From contig NSIH01000009.1 in assembly GCA_002737315.1 (NCBI GenBank), positions 1 through 46,188 on the forward strand: 46,188 nt of DNA, read 5' to 3'. The notes beneath the pieces were generated by a model. That model searched no databases, was not told the DNA's origin, and was given only the letters and a program-made list of their open reading frames with translations. This document shows, piece by piece, positions 7,464-15,359 of the stretch (its first letter is position 1; every line of letters begins with the position of its first letter). The DNA is from Flavobacteriales bacterium. Its GTDB lineage: Bacteria; Bacteroidota; Bacteroidia; Flavobacteriales; Schleiferiaceae. The position numbers were made by a program, and so were the translations under genes.

Positions 7464-8166
7464 GGTAGCCCATAGCTGCCCCGACGGCCAAGCCCACAAT
7501 GACGTCAGAGGGATAATGCTTGCCTGCCTGCACGCGCTGCAAGGCGGCATAGGCAGGTACCGCGGCAGCGGCGGTCCAGACCCAGGGCTTGAGCTTCGAA
7601 TTCGGATGCATGTCGGTCCAAATTTTAGCGGCAAAAAAAGTATTGCACGCGGTCATGCTGGCATGGCCCGAGAAGAAGGACTTGCGCGCGTCGGATTCCA
7701 TTCGGTCGATCAAAGGCGCTTGGGAATTATAGGCGAAGGGCCGGTTTCGCCGAAGGCTGTTTTTAGCGAGGTCCGTGAGCATGAGCGTGCTGAGGTTGGT
7801 TTGAAACCAGAGGCTTCCGAGTACCAGTCCGTCGCGCACCAAGGTGTTTTTAGGAGTATGCGCAAGCAGGACCATTCCCGCAGCACCAAAGGCCGCAAAG
7901 AGCACGACGTCAGAGCGTTTGGCCGCGCCTTCGTCCCATCGATTCAGGGCAAGGGCCTCCCAAGCGGGCAGGCTGGGCGGAGTGAGGGCGTTCAGTTCTG
8001 ATTCGGTGAACCCAGGCAGCCGGCTCCCGAGGTAGGCATTAGCACCCATCATCGCAAGGCTTGCCCCATAGACGGGCGCATCCGTCCGAAGCGAAATACG
8101 GTAGGGAACCTGGGCCATGGCATTGAGGCCAAGGACACTTAAGAACAGAAAAGCGAAAGCGCGCAT
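7435..8166 (-). CDS. PAP2-family phosphatase, secreted or membrane-bound
   Basis: Acid phosphatase of the PAP2/lipid phosphatase superfamily, likely acting on lipid phosphates or undecaprenyl pyrophosphate at the periplasmic face. Seen: 243 aa, signal peptide ending near NAMAQ, and all three catalytic blocks: KNSLRRNRP, SGHAS and RVQAGKHYPSD with the nucleophilic His. Hydrophobic stretches between the motifs suggest membrane helices. It begins 3 nt after the stop of the GH13 gene and so is co-transcribed with it. The 3' end overlaps the convergent barrel gene by 29 nt. The exact substrate cannot be told from sequence. Confidence 0.88.
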   Translation of the reverse strand: MRAFAFLFLSVLGLNAMAQVPYRISLRTDAPVYGASLAMMGANAYLGSRLPGFTESELNALTPPSLPAWEALALNRWDEGAAKRSDVVLFAAFGAAGMVLLAHTPKNTLVRDGLVLGSLWFQTNLSTLMLTDLAKNSLRRNRPFAYNSQAPLIDRMESDARKSFFSGHASMTACNTFFAAKIWTDMHPNSKLKPWVWTAAAAVPAYAALQRVQAGKHYPSDVIVGLAVGAAMGYLIPQIHLTR

Positions 8167-8169
8167 GAC

Positions 8170-10908
8170 TTAGGGTTGAATCTGCAAGGTATGCCTATGG
8201 CTACCACCCGGGAGCTCCACCAGCACGACATACCAGCCGGCTGAAAGCGCGCCGAGTGAAAAATACTCCTGCTCTGCACCCGAGCGCTCCCATACTTTGA
8301 CGCTTCGACCCTGAGCGTCCATCAAACGAACAGTGCCTCGATCCGAGGGAGCGTCCAACCAAAATCCACCTGCCGCAGGATTCGGATAAACCCTCGAAAC
8401 CGCCGAAACAAGCTCCGGCTCGTTCAGGGTAATTTGAGGCTGACTGAGCTTGGTACTGGTATACAATCGGTACTCCCCCGCCTTGAGCGAAATGCCGGCA
8501 TTGACATTGGAGACGACGATGGAATCCCCACTGAAGTAGTCGTACCAAACCCCTGTTGCGGTAAAAGCCGGAATAATGGTCTGGCTGATTACAGCAAAAT
8601 TGCCAAGGGCCATAGCGTCCATACCCGAACTGTTGAACACCATCCGCTTGGTGGTGCCGGTGAAGCTGTAGGTGAACTGCCCGTCCCTAAAGGTGGCTGG
8701 ATGGCTTCTGCGCAAACTAAAAATCGCGGCCGTCACGTCGTAGAGGCGGCGGCGCTCCGGAACCTGGTAATAGTTCCAAAGGATGGGTTTGTTGCAGACA
8801 CGGCATGGGTTGTTGATCGAAACATCGTAGCCCAGTTCTCCAAACATCCAAATCATGCGCGGACCCGGTATCAAGTAGGCAAAGAGGTTGACCGCCTCAG
8901 CCCGCCTCAGTCCCGTGGCCAGCTGCCTCGGGTTGTGGTTCACGTTGGAGGTGTTCCCGTAGGTAAGAACTTCATACATCAGACGCTCCTCGTCATGGCT
9001 CTCGGCGTAGGACACCAAGGCAGGCTCGGTCCAGCCCCTTGCTCCATGGTAGGCCCACGAGAAGTTGCTCTGCGCATTGCCCTGCCCAGCCTGGTGAAAG
9101 TTGTAGGTTGAATTTCCCCAAAGCAGAAAACCATAGTCCGACAGCGCCTTTTCTTCAGAATTATCGGCCCAGTGCTCCAAAATCAGGTGGGCGTTGGGGT
9201 TCAGGGCCCAAAGGGTATCGCCGATTCGCTTAATCGTAGCCTGCCGCAGTGCGGAATTCCCGGCGTTCGCGTTCAAAAAACCCTTGGTGTAGTCAAAGCG
9301 AATTCCATCAATTTTGTATTCCTGAAGCCAAAAACTCGTGACCCGATCGACAAAATCTTTGGTGGCCTGTTTGTCGTGGTTGAAGTCAAAGCCCCAGCAG
9401 TAGGGCGGGTGGGGGCAAACCGCGTTAAACCATGGACTATTGGCCGCGGGGCGGTTGTTGGCGGCATCCCAGTACATCGCCACAAGCGGACTCTGACCAA
9501 AGGCATGATTAAATACCATGTCGGCAATTACCGCAATGCCCTTGCTGTGGCAGGAATCCACAAATTCTTTGAACTTCTCGGGGCTGCCGTAGAACTTGTC
9601 TAAGGCCATGTGGAAGCTCGGATTATAACCCCAGCTCTCGTTGTTTTCGAACTCGCTGTTGGGCATCAACTCAATAGCATTGATTCCAAGCCGCTGCAGG
9701 TAGCCCAGCGTGTCAATCAGGGCTTGGTAGTTGCGCGCCGCAATAAAATCGCGGACCAAGAGCTCATAAATAATTAAGTCCGCCTTACCGGGAGGGATGA
9801 AGTTCGTATTGGCCCACTGATACTCGGGCGTCCCGGGGCGAAGAAGCGCACAAAAACCGGTGGTTTTTCCGTTGGGATAGGGATGCAGGCCGGGCCATGT
9901 TCCAAGGGGAATCCCCCCGTCGGAATTCGGATCGAGAATGAGCTCGGCAAAGGGATCGGCTACCTTGATGGCGCCGTCGATCCAGTACTGGTAGGCATAG
10001 CTTTGGCCCGGACTCACCGCAACCTGCAGCCAGAACCGCTGCCCGTTGGGGCTCTTATTCATAAAGTGACTGGAAGCCGGCAAAAAGTCGTTAAAATCCC
10101 CCAAAACATAGACGAAGTCCTTGAACGGAGCGCGCAATACGAGGCCAACCGTGCTGTCGTTGAGGTAGTTTGCCCCGTCGAGCCAACCCAGAGGAACCGG
10201 TGCCACCATTTGAATTGGGTTACCCGTGTAGTAGAGCGTGTCGTAGGCCGTGAGCGAACCAGAGCTGGCCTCAAGCACCACCGTATGCTGCCCCGGCGAA
10301 GAAGCGACCAAATCATAGTTAAGAGCCGTTGCGTTGGTCGCAGTGGTCTTTAGAATTCCGTTGTCGTAAACCTTGAGCGTAGCAGACTGGTTGGATGCCG
10401 CAACCAAGCTAATGGTGTCGCCCGGATTCGCGATTTGGGGTCCGCTCGGAGCAAAAAAGGCCGCCAACAGGCCAGCATTGGCAGGATACACCGAGTAATA
10501 AATGTCGCTGCCGTCGGCGCTTCGACCCACCACAGTGCCCGCTGCATTGCGAAACACAAAGGCCAGCTGCTGGACCTGAGTACCGACCGGGAAACCGTAG
10601 AACGAAGGAATATGGTACCTAATCTCGTGCTTGTTGTTGCCCAGGTTCGTCATGAGCACCTTCGCCGTAGGCTGCCCCCAACTGCCCTGAACAAACTGCC
10701 AATTCGTCGGCGAGGTCGAGGCGGAAGTAATCAGGCCGGCATGCGCATAAACAGGCGATACGCCCACTAAGGCAGCGTTGCCCTCCGCCGCGTTGTACAC
10801 GATGGTGACGGTGTCATTTTGAGTAGGGAAAGCCGGAGTTACGCTTAAAATCTGCGCTTGAGAAGCCGTCGAAAGGACCAATCCAAGAAGCATAAGGAGG
10901 TTCTTCAT
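8170..10908 (-). CDS. Secreted GH13 alpha-amylase-family glycosidase with type IX sorting domain
   Basis: Predicted extracellular starch- or glycogen-degrading enzyme, 912 aa. Domains in order: signal peptide (to about residue 19), an N-terminal beta module (about 20-125), a further beta stretch, a CBM48-like module near 235-340 (VYVLGDFNDF), the GH13 TIM barrel (about 380-730), a beta domain, and a C-terminal domain from about 830 opening with RVYPNPAAGGFWL. GH13 motifs: DMVFNH, nucleophile Asp539 in GIRFDYTKG, acid/base Glu578 in LILEHWAD, and Asp639 in ESHDEE. The C-terminal domain is the type A sorting signal read by the type IX system encoded at 23675-29199. PAP2 follows 3 nt downstream. 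Pullulanase and alpha-amylase specificity cannot be separated here. Confidence 0.92.
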   Translation of the reverse strand: MKNLLMLLGLVLSTASQAQILSVTPAFPTQNDTVTIVYNAAEGNAALVGVSPVYAHAGLITSASTSPTNWQFVQGSWGQPTAKVLMTNLGNNKHEIRYHIPSFYGFPVGTQVQQLAFVFRNAAGTVVGRSADGSDIYYSVYPANAGLLAAFFAPSGPQIANPGDTISLVAASNQSATLKVYDNGILKTTATNATALNYDLVASSPGQHTVVLEASSGSLTAYDTLYYTGNPIQMVAPVPLGWLDGANYLNDSTVGLVLRAPFKDFVYVLGDFNDFLPASSHFMNKSPNGQRFWLQVAVSPGQSYAYQYWIDGAIKVADPFAELILDPNSDGGIPLGTWPGLHPYPNGKTTGFCALLRPGTPEYQWANTNFIPPGKADLIIYELLVRDFIAARNYQALIDTLGYLQRLGINAIELMPNSEFENNESWGYNPSFHMALDKFYGSPEKFKEFVDSCHSKGIAVIADMVFNHAFGQSPLVAMYWDAANNRPAANSPWFNAVCPHPPYCWGFDFNHDKQATKDFVDRVTSFWLQEYKIDGIRFDYTKGFLNANAGNSALRQATIKRIGDTLWALNPNAHLILEHWADNSEEKALSDYGFLLWGNSTYNFHQAGQGNAQSNFSWAYHGARGWTEPALVSYAESHDEERLMYEVLTYGNTSNVNHNPRQLATGLRRAEAVNLFAYLIPGPRMIWMFGELGYDVSINNPCRVCNKPILWNYYQVPERRRLYDVTAAIFSLRRSHPATFRDGQFTYSFTGTTKRMVFNSSGMDAMALGNFAVISQTIIPAFTATGVWYDYFSGDSIVVSNVNAGISLKAGEYRLYTSTKLSQPQITLNEPELVSAVSRVYPNPAAGGFWLDAPSDRGTVRLMDAQGRSVKVWERSGAEQEYFSLGALSAGWYVVLVELPGGSHRHTLQIQP

Positions 10909-10912
10909 GCAG

Positions 10913-10920
10913 TAAAAATA
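10913..10920 (-). promoter_or_regulatory. -7-like element for the GH13 gene
   Basis: TATTTTTA on the minus strand, one mismatch (final A for G) to TAnnTTTG, placed 4 nt before the ATG at 10908. The same spacing occurs at lpd, pssA, miaB, gldB and others, which supports it despite the mismatch. Confidence 0.35.
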
Positions 10921-10964
10921 CTTAGCGTACCCTCTACACTAATCAAACTTTAATAAAACAGCCA

Positions 10965-10972
10965 TAGATTTC
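10965..10972 (+). promoter_or_regulatory. -7-like element for the gene at 10977
   Basis: TAGATTTC, one mismatch to TAnnTTTG, 4 nt before the ATG at 10977. It lies in the 68-bp divergent gap shared with the GH13 promoter. Confidence 0.3.
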
Positions 10973-10976
10973 TACC

Positions 10977-11657
10977 ATGAAAGCAATTGCAGTACTTTTT
11001 ATTGGGGGACTTTTATGCGGAATTAGTCCGCTGCGAAGCCAAAGCCAAACCGGCAGCCCAAAACCGCAGACCAAGACCCACGTTCCCAGAATCGAGCTCG
11101 AGCTGGGCTTCCTCAGAACCTGGCACGCCGACGACGCCATTACCCGCAGCAACTGGATTCCGGTGCCCGGAACCTGGCGCGACCCGGCGAACTTCCCCGG
11201 GCAAAGCCAGTACGCTTTTACCTTTCGCGATACGTCGTGGACCTACCGATTCAACCACAACCACCCCATGCTCACTACACGGATTCGCCTCGGAACCCGT
11301 CCCGATGCACCCTGGCAGTTCTTCGTGGTTCAATCGGCAATGTGGAACTCCTGGCACCAGCTCTCATTCATGCTCGGCGCGGAGGCGAGCTACCGCCCCA
11401 ACGACCGGTGGCGATTCGCACTACAGGCCGGAGGCCTTTCAGGCTACCACCTCGTCCACACCCTTCAAAATTCTGCGCTGCTGTCTGTCGATGGACCCGA
11501 CGGCGGAGTCTTTGCCGGCGCCAACCTCACTACCGACTACCAAATCACCAAGCATTGGCGCGCCCGACTCGCGGGCAACCACCTCATTGCGGGACTCGGC
11601 CTCTACTACGCTTGGAGCCCTCGAGCGGATCCAGCACCAGGTAGCGAACCCAGGTAA
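10977..11657 (+). CDS. Predicted outer-membrane beta-barrel protein
   Basis: No family recognised. Seen: 226 aa, signal peptide ending near PLRSQ, a Pro/Lys/Thr spacer, then about eight alternating amphipathic strands with aromatic girdles (RIELELGFLRTW, PWQFFVVQSAMW, LSFMLGAEASYR, WRFALQAGGLSGYH) and a final strand AGLGLYYAW. The size and pattern suit a small 8-strand barrel, possibly an enzyme of the PagL/PagP size class, but no active-site signature was identified. The last 26 codons lie antisense to the end of the facing gene (74-nt overlap). The tail after the last strand (about ten residues rich in Pro and Arg) is unlike the rest and may come from read-through into the neighbour. Confidence 0.68.
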   Translation: MKAIAVLFIGGLLCGISPLRSQSQTGSPKPQTKTHVPRIELELGFLRTWHADDAITRSNWIPVPGTWRDPANFPGQSQYAFTFRDTSWTYRFNHNHPMLTTRIRLGTRPDAPWQFFVVQSAMWNSWHQLSFMLGAEASYRPNDRWRFALQAGGLSGYHLVHTLQNSALLSVDGPDGGVFAGANLTTDYQITKHWRARLAGNHLIAGLGLYYAWSPRADPAPGSEPR

Positions 11658-12657
11658 TCGAAGGCTGCCATCCGCGCCCGCCCAGGTCGTACCAGAAGCG
11701 AAGCCGCGCCGACGAGCTGCCCTCGTAGGCCAAGGCGAAACCCAGAAGCTGGCGGGACTTTTGGTGCCAAGCCCCAGGATCCTCGGGATTTCGGCTTTGA
11801 AAAAGCCCCTGACCCAAGGGAGCCTGAAAGTTTGAACCGTTCCAATAGCTGAACTCCGCCTGCACTTTGTCGTGCAGCCGCAGCAGGAACTCCGCAGAGG
11901 TGCCGCGCCCTCGGCGCTCCGCACTAAATACCTGAAGCGGATCAGCATAGTAGAGCTGCGCAACCTTTACCACCGACGAACCAATACCCGCGCTGCCAAA
12001 GGCGCCAAAATTCAATCGATTGCCTCCTGGCCCCGGGTCAGAATCGATTTGGCCTCCCACGTGGTGGTACTGCACTAGGCCGTTGAGGGCGAATTGTCCT
12101 CGGGACCAAGCCGCTGTTCCGCCGGCGTGAATGCGCTCCTTAAACGGGCTGCCGTAGTCGATTGCACTGAGCCACTCCGCCCAATAATGCGTACGAAAGC
12201 CACCCAACTGGGCCGTTCCACTGAGGCCGTAGGCGACCGGAACGCTGTAGAATAAATCGGGATTGAGCAGCTGCCGCGGCAGCCCGTGGCCCCGGTCGGT
12301 AATGCTACCAAAATTCACCTCGCTCCAGGATGTCTGATGGCGCAGCATCACAAGGGGTAAAAACTTGGGACCCGCACCAAAGGCCTGATGCACTAAAACT
12401 CCTAGGTCAACCGTTCGTCCTGCTCCAGCATCAAAGCGACGGCGGGTTCCGACCAAGACCCCAAAACGAGTCCTCCCCTGTTCTGCTGGATGAAAAAATT
12501 CGGTGTTGCGCACAAAGCCGAGAACCTCGGGCCTCCAAGTGGAATCGGCTCTGCGAAAGGCAAATTCCTGGAGTTCGCTCGGGCTAGTCCACTGAGCAAA
12601 AAGCCCAAACCCTGATACCAACAGGGCAATGATTAAAGGGCGTCGCATGCATTGCAT
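11584..12657 (-). CDS. Predicted outer-membrane beta-barrel protein
   Basis: No family recognised. Seen: 357 aa with a signal peptide (hydrophobic to about residue 21, LFAQ), then repeated alternating strands with Tyr/Trp/Phe borders and Gly-rich turns throughout, ending in the strand ITWVRYLVL. It has the appearance of a 14-18-strand barrel. The ATG at 12657 is preferred over the one at 12648 because a TACTTTTA element lies 4 nt before it. The gene begins just downstream of tRNA-Leu on the same strand. Its 3' end overlaps the convergent barrel gene by 74 nt. Both facing genes encode envelope barrels, but nothing shows that they interact. Confidence 0.72.
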   Translation of the reverse strand: MQCMRRPLIIALLVSGFGLFAQWTSPSELQEFAFRRADSTWRPEVLGFVRNTEFFHPAEQGRTRFGVLVGTRRRFDAGAGRTVDLGVLVHQAFGAGPKFLPLVMLRHQTSWSEVNFGSITDRGHGLPRQLLNPDLFYSVPVAYGLSGTAQLGGFRTHYWAEWLSAIDYGSPFKERIHAGGTAAWSRGQFALNGLVQYHHVGGQIDSDPGPGGNRLNFGAFGSAGIGSSVVKVAQLYYADPLQVFSAERRGRGTSAEFLLRLHDKVQAEFSYWNGSNFQAPLGQGLFQSRNPEDPGAWHQKSRQLLGFALAYEGSSSARLRFWYDLGGRGWQPSITWVRYLVLDPLEGSKRSRGRVPQ

Positions 12658-12661
12658 AGCC

Positions 12662-12669
12662 TAAAAGTA
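12662..12669 (-). promoter_or_regulatory. -7-like element for the barrel gene at 11584-12657
   Basis: TACTTTTA on the minus strand, one mismatch to TAnnTTTG, with GGCT (4 nt) between it and the ATG. It sits between the tRNA 3' end (12672) and the gene. Confidence 0.35.
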
Positions 12670-12671
12670 CG

Positions 12672-12757
12672 TGCCCAAGGCGGGAATCGAACCCGCACGA
12701 CCATCACTGATCAAGGGATTTTAAGTCCCTCGTGTCTACCTATTTCACCACTTGGAC
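12672..12757 (-). tRNA. tRNA-Leu (anticodon UAA)
   Basis: 86-nt class II tRNA. The 7-bp acceptor stem pairs GTCCAAG (from 12757) with CTTGGGC (ending 12673), with one G-T pair. The D-arm contains GGTAGAC, the anticodon loop is CTTAAAA flanked by AGGGA/TCCCT, there is a long variable arm, and the T-arm holds GGTTCGATTCC. The anticodon TAA reads UUA/UUG codons. The discriminator is A, and CCA is not encoded, so it must be added after transcription. A TATTTTTG element lies 9 nt upstream. Confidence 0.96.
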
Positions 12758-12766
12758 GGTGGGGGC

Positions 12767-12774
12767 CAAAAATA
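12767..12774 (-). promoter_or_regulatory. TAnnTTTG -7 element for tRNA-Leu
   Basis: TATTTTTG on the minus strand, an exact consensus match, 9 nt before the mature tRNA 5' end. A TTTTTTG run lies upstream, but its spacing (13 nt) is short for a -33 box. Confidence 0.5.
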
Positions 12775-12846
12775 CGGCGCTATTCCGCAAAAAATCCCTA
12801 GGCCCTGAGTGCGATCTATCGCACCAATCTGAGCTGCCTCCAAGGC

Positions 12847-12879
12847 AAAAAAAACCGCCCGAGGCTTGCCCCGAGCGGT
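12847..12879 (-). terminator. Intrinsic terminator of groESL
   Basis: On the minus strand, 27 nt after the groEL stop: an 11-bp stem (12869-12879 with 12854-12864, two G-T pairs), loop CAAG, then eight T residues. This is one of only two strong intrinsic terminators seen in the window. Confidence 0.92.
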
Positions 12880-12906
12880 CTTTAACATGTGTGGTCCGCA
12901 GCAGAA

Positions 12907-14538
12907 TTACATCATGCCGTCCATGCCGCCACCCATAGGAGGCATAGAAGCCTCTTTCTTAGGTAGCTCTACAATGGTAGCCTCGGTCGTGAGCAGCAGC
13001 GAAGCAACCGAAGCAGCATTCTCAAGCGCCACGCGGGTCACCTTGGTCGGATCAATAATACCGGCTTCGTACATCGAGCAGTACTCCTCAGTCTTGGCGT
13101 TGAAGCCAAAGTCGCCTTTGCCCTCTTTCACCTTGGCCACAATGACGGAACCCTCAAGCCCTGCATTGCCAACAATGATGCGAAGTGGCTCTTCGATGGC
13201 GCGAGCAATGATCTTGATGCCCGTGGTCTCGTCAAGGTTCAAGCCCTGAAGGCCAGCCAAGGCCTCGATGGCGCGCACAAGTGCAACCCCTCCACCTGGA
13301 ACAATACCTTCTTCAATTGCAGCACGAGTAGCAGCTAAGGCATCGTCTACACGATCCTTCTTCTCCTTCATCTCAACCTCAGAGGCGGCGCCCACATAGA
13401 GCACGGCTACTCCGCCGGCCAACTTGGCAAGACGCTCCTGGAGCTTCTCGCGGTCGTAGTCGCTCGTGGTAGTTTCAATTTGGGCCTTGATTTGGTGCAC
13501 GCGTGCCTTAATATCTTCAGCGCTGCCCGCTCCATTGACGATGGTCGTATTGTCCTTGTCAATGGTCACCTTCTCGGCAGTACCGAGCATTTCCATCGTA
13601 GCATTCTCGAGTTTGAAGCCGCGCTCCTCGCTTATGACCGTTGCACCCGTTAGGACGGCAAGATCTTCAAGCATGGCCTTGCGTCGGTCGCCGAATCCCG
13701 GAGCCTTCACGGCTGCGATTTTTAGCGCACCACGAATCTTGTTTACCACGAGGGTTCCAAGAGCCTCGCCGTCAACGTCTTCTGCAATGATTAGCAAGGG
13801 CTTACCGGTCTGGGCAACCGGCTCAAGAATCGGGAGAAGCTCCTTCATCGTGCTCACCTTCTTGTCGTAAATCAAAATAAACGGACGCTCTAGGTCAGCA
13901 ACCATCTTCTCGGTATTGGTCACAAAGTAGGCCGACAGGTAGCCGCGGTCAAACTGCATTCCCTCCACAATATCTACGTAGGTTTCGGTACCCTTGGCTT
14001 CTTCGACGGTAATTACACCCTCCTTCTTAACCTTGGCCATGGCCTCGGCAATGAGCGAACCAATAGTGGGATCGTTATTGGACGAAATGGTCGCAACCTG
14101 CTCCACTTTTTTAATGTTGTCGCCAACTTCTTGAGACTGTGCGCGCAAGCTTTCAACAACCTTGGCAACAGCCTTGTCGATTCCGCGCTTGAGGTCCATT
14201 GGATTAGCTCCTGCAGCAACGTTCTTATGCCCCTGACTGATGATGGCCTGGGCCAAAACCGTGGCCGTAGTGGTGCCGTCTCCTGCAATATCCGCTGTTT
14301 TGCTTGCAACCTCTTTGACCATTTGGGCTCCAAGGTTTTGAATTTTATCTTCTAGGGTAATTTCCTTGGCTACCGTAACTCCGTCCTTGGTCACCTGCGG
14401 TGGGCCAAACGACTTCTCAATGATTACGTTGCGACCCTTTGGGCCGAGCGTGACCTTCACGGCGTTGGCCAGGGCGTCTACTCCGGCGCGCATCCCGTCC
14501 CGGGCTGCGACGTCAAACTTAATATCTTTTGCACTCAT
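12907..14538 (-). CDS. groEL: Chaperonin GroEL (Hsp60)
   Basis: ATP-driven 14-mer folding chamber in the cytoplasm, working with GroES. Seen: 543 aa, ATP-binding [11 protein letters not shown] and [11 protein letters not shown] near residue 87, the conserved apical and equatorial segments ([32 protein letters not shown]), and the Gly/Met-rich tail ending GGGMDGMM. It follows groES by 11 nt on the minus strand and ends at an intrinsic terminator. No CIRCE element was found upstream of the operon. Confidence 0.98.
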   Translation of the reverse strand: MSAKDIKFDVAARDGMRAGVDALANAVKVTLGPKGRNVIIEKSFGPPQVTKDGVTVAKEITLEDKIQNLGAQMVKEVASKTADIAGDGTTTATVLAQAIISQGHKNVAAGANPMDLKRGIDKAVAKVVESLRAQSQEVGDNIKKVEQVATISSNNDPTIGSLIAEAMAKVKKEGVITVEEAKGTETYVDIVEGMQFDRGYLSAYFVTNTEKMVADLERPFILIYDKKVSTMKELLPILEPVAQTGKPLLIIAEDVDGEALGTLVVNKIRGALKIAAVKAPGFGDRRKAMLEDLAVLTGATVISEERGFKLENATMEMLGTAEKVTIDKDNTTIVNGAGSAEDIKARVHQIKAQIETTTSDYDREKLQERLAKLAGGVAVLYVGAASEVEMKEKKDRVDDALAATRAAIEEGIVPGGGVALVRAIEALAGLQGLNLDETTGIKIIARAIEEPLRIIVGNAGLEGSVIVAKVKEGKGDFGFNAKTEEYCSMYEAGIIDPTKVTRVALENAASVASLLLTTEATIVELPKKEASMPPMGGGMDGMM

Positions 14539-14549
14539 GGTTCTGTAAA

Positions 14550-14828
14550 TTAAATAATTGCTAAAATGTCGGACTCGCGCATGATCAAGAAGTCCGTGCC
14601 TTCGTACCGTATCTCGGACCCTGCGTACTTGGCGTACAAAATTTGGTCGCCGACTTTCACGGTCATTGGCTCGTCTTTTTTGCCGCCGCCCACAGCGCGT
14701 ACAATGCCACGTTGGGGCTTTTCTTGGGCAGTATCAGGAATTATGATGCCCGAAGCCGTTTTAGTCTCCGCTGCTGCAGGCTCGACGATTACCCGGTCAG
14801 CCAGTGGTCGAATGGTCAAATTAGCCAT
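14550..14828 (-). CDS. groES: Co-chaperonin GroES (Hsp10)
   Basis: Heptameric lid of the GroEL chamber. Seen: 92 aa, [14 protein letters not shown] at the N-terminus, the mobile loop [16 protein letters not shown], and the roof and C-terminal [11 protein letters not shown]. The ATG at 14828 gives the standard N-terminus. The frame is open for 40 more codons upstream, but that stretch has no family similarity and overlaps the promoter region. The 154 bp between secG and groES holds a sigma-54-like sequence and a palindrome described separately, and also a weaker TCGATTTG housekeeping-type element. Confidence 0.97.
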   Translation of the reverse strand: MANLTIRPLADRVIVEPAAAETKTASGIIIPDTAQEKPQRGIVRAVGGGKKDEPMTVKVGDQILYAKYAGSEIRYEGTDFLIMRESDILAII

Positions 14829-14892
14829 AATTGTTTGTTGTGTTATAATGTTTTGCAAATCGACCCCTCCTTTGAAGAGCCGAGCCTCAACC

Positions 14893-14908
14893 TGCACAGG
14901 TTGTGCCA
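14893..14908 (-). promoter_or_regulatory. Sigma-54 (-24/-12)-like promoter upstream of groES
   Basis: On the minus strand the sequence reads TGGCACAACCTGTGCA. GG and GC are separated by exactly 10 nt, and all but one specified position of TGGCACRNNNNTTGCW match (G for T in the -12 box). A start point about 12 nt downstream would give a groES leader near 50 nt. The same bases form an inverted repeat, GCACA/TGTGC with a 3-nt spacer, so a repressor operator is an alternative. Confidence 0.42.
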
Positions 14909-14942
14909 TGGCCTTTAGAACCCCGTCAAATGCCCAATGTCG

Positions 14943-14956
14943 CGACAATCTGTCAG
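14943..14956 (+). promoter_or_regulatory. 14-bp palindromic element upstream of groESL
   Basis: CGACAATCTGTCAG, with arms GACA/TGTC around a 3-nt centre. Twelve of 14 bases are identical to the element at 20003-20016 upstream of the miaB operon. A further TGTCAG half-site lies exactly 20 bp away at 14971-14976. It sits 35-50 bp upstream of the sigma-54-like sequence, a plausible place for an activator to bind. Confidence 0.4.
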
Positions 14957-14982
14957 CGCATTGGCAAAATTGTCAGTAAAAA

Positions 14983-15348
14983 CTATTCTGCGGACTCCGG
15001 AAGCCCCGTAGGCTGTGCCGGTTGTCCGGGCGCCTGATTGGGAGTCTGGACTGGTGCCTCTGCGGGCGCCTCATCCATTTGCTCTTCCATGGCTGATTCT
15101 TCGGCGGAATTGTCTTCTGCTCCAGGATTGAACATATTCACCAAAAGAACCAGAGCAAAAAGAGTGAATGCGAGAACCCAAGTAGAACGCTCTAAGAAGT
15201 CTGAAGTGCGCTTGACGCCACCAAGCATGTTGGAGCCGCTGCCGCCCAATGCCCCGCCCATTCCCGAGCTTTTGGGGCTCTGAACCAGGACAACAAGCAT
15301 TAATAACAGGCTTACAAGGGCAATTAAAATAACAAACAACGAGGTCAT
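14983..15348 (-). CDS. secG: Protein translocase subunit SecG
   Basis: Small membrane partner of SecYE that aids preprotein export. Seen: 121 aa, two hydrophobic helices (about residues 3-24 and 56-74) separated by the conserved cytoplasmic loop QSPKSSGMGGALGG and NMLGGVKRTSDFLER. A long acidic and Pro/Gln-rich tail after residue 75 is common in Bacteroidota SecG. It starts 11 nt after the TPR gene stop and is the last gene before the groES regulatory region. Confidence 0.95.
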   Translation of the reverse strand: MTSLFVILIALVSLLLMLVVLVQSPKSSGMGGALGGSGSNMLGGVKRTSDFLERSTWVLAFTLFALVLLVNMFNPGAEDNSAEESAMEEQMDEAPAEAPVQTPNQAPGQPAQPTGLPESAE

Positions 15349-15359
15349 ACTCTTCTAAA

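Noticed and set aside
10987-11835. 282-codon frame spanning both convergent barrel genes
   Set aside because: Out of frame with the signal-peptide gene at 10977, composed of Pro/Thr/Arg-rich sequence without strands or a signal peptide, so a shadow rather than a fusion.
14829-14982. CIRCE/HrcA operator upstream of groES
   Set aside because: The expected inverted repeat with a 9-nt spacer was looked for and is not present.
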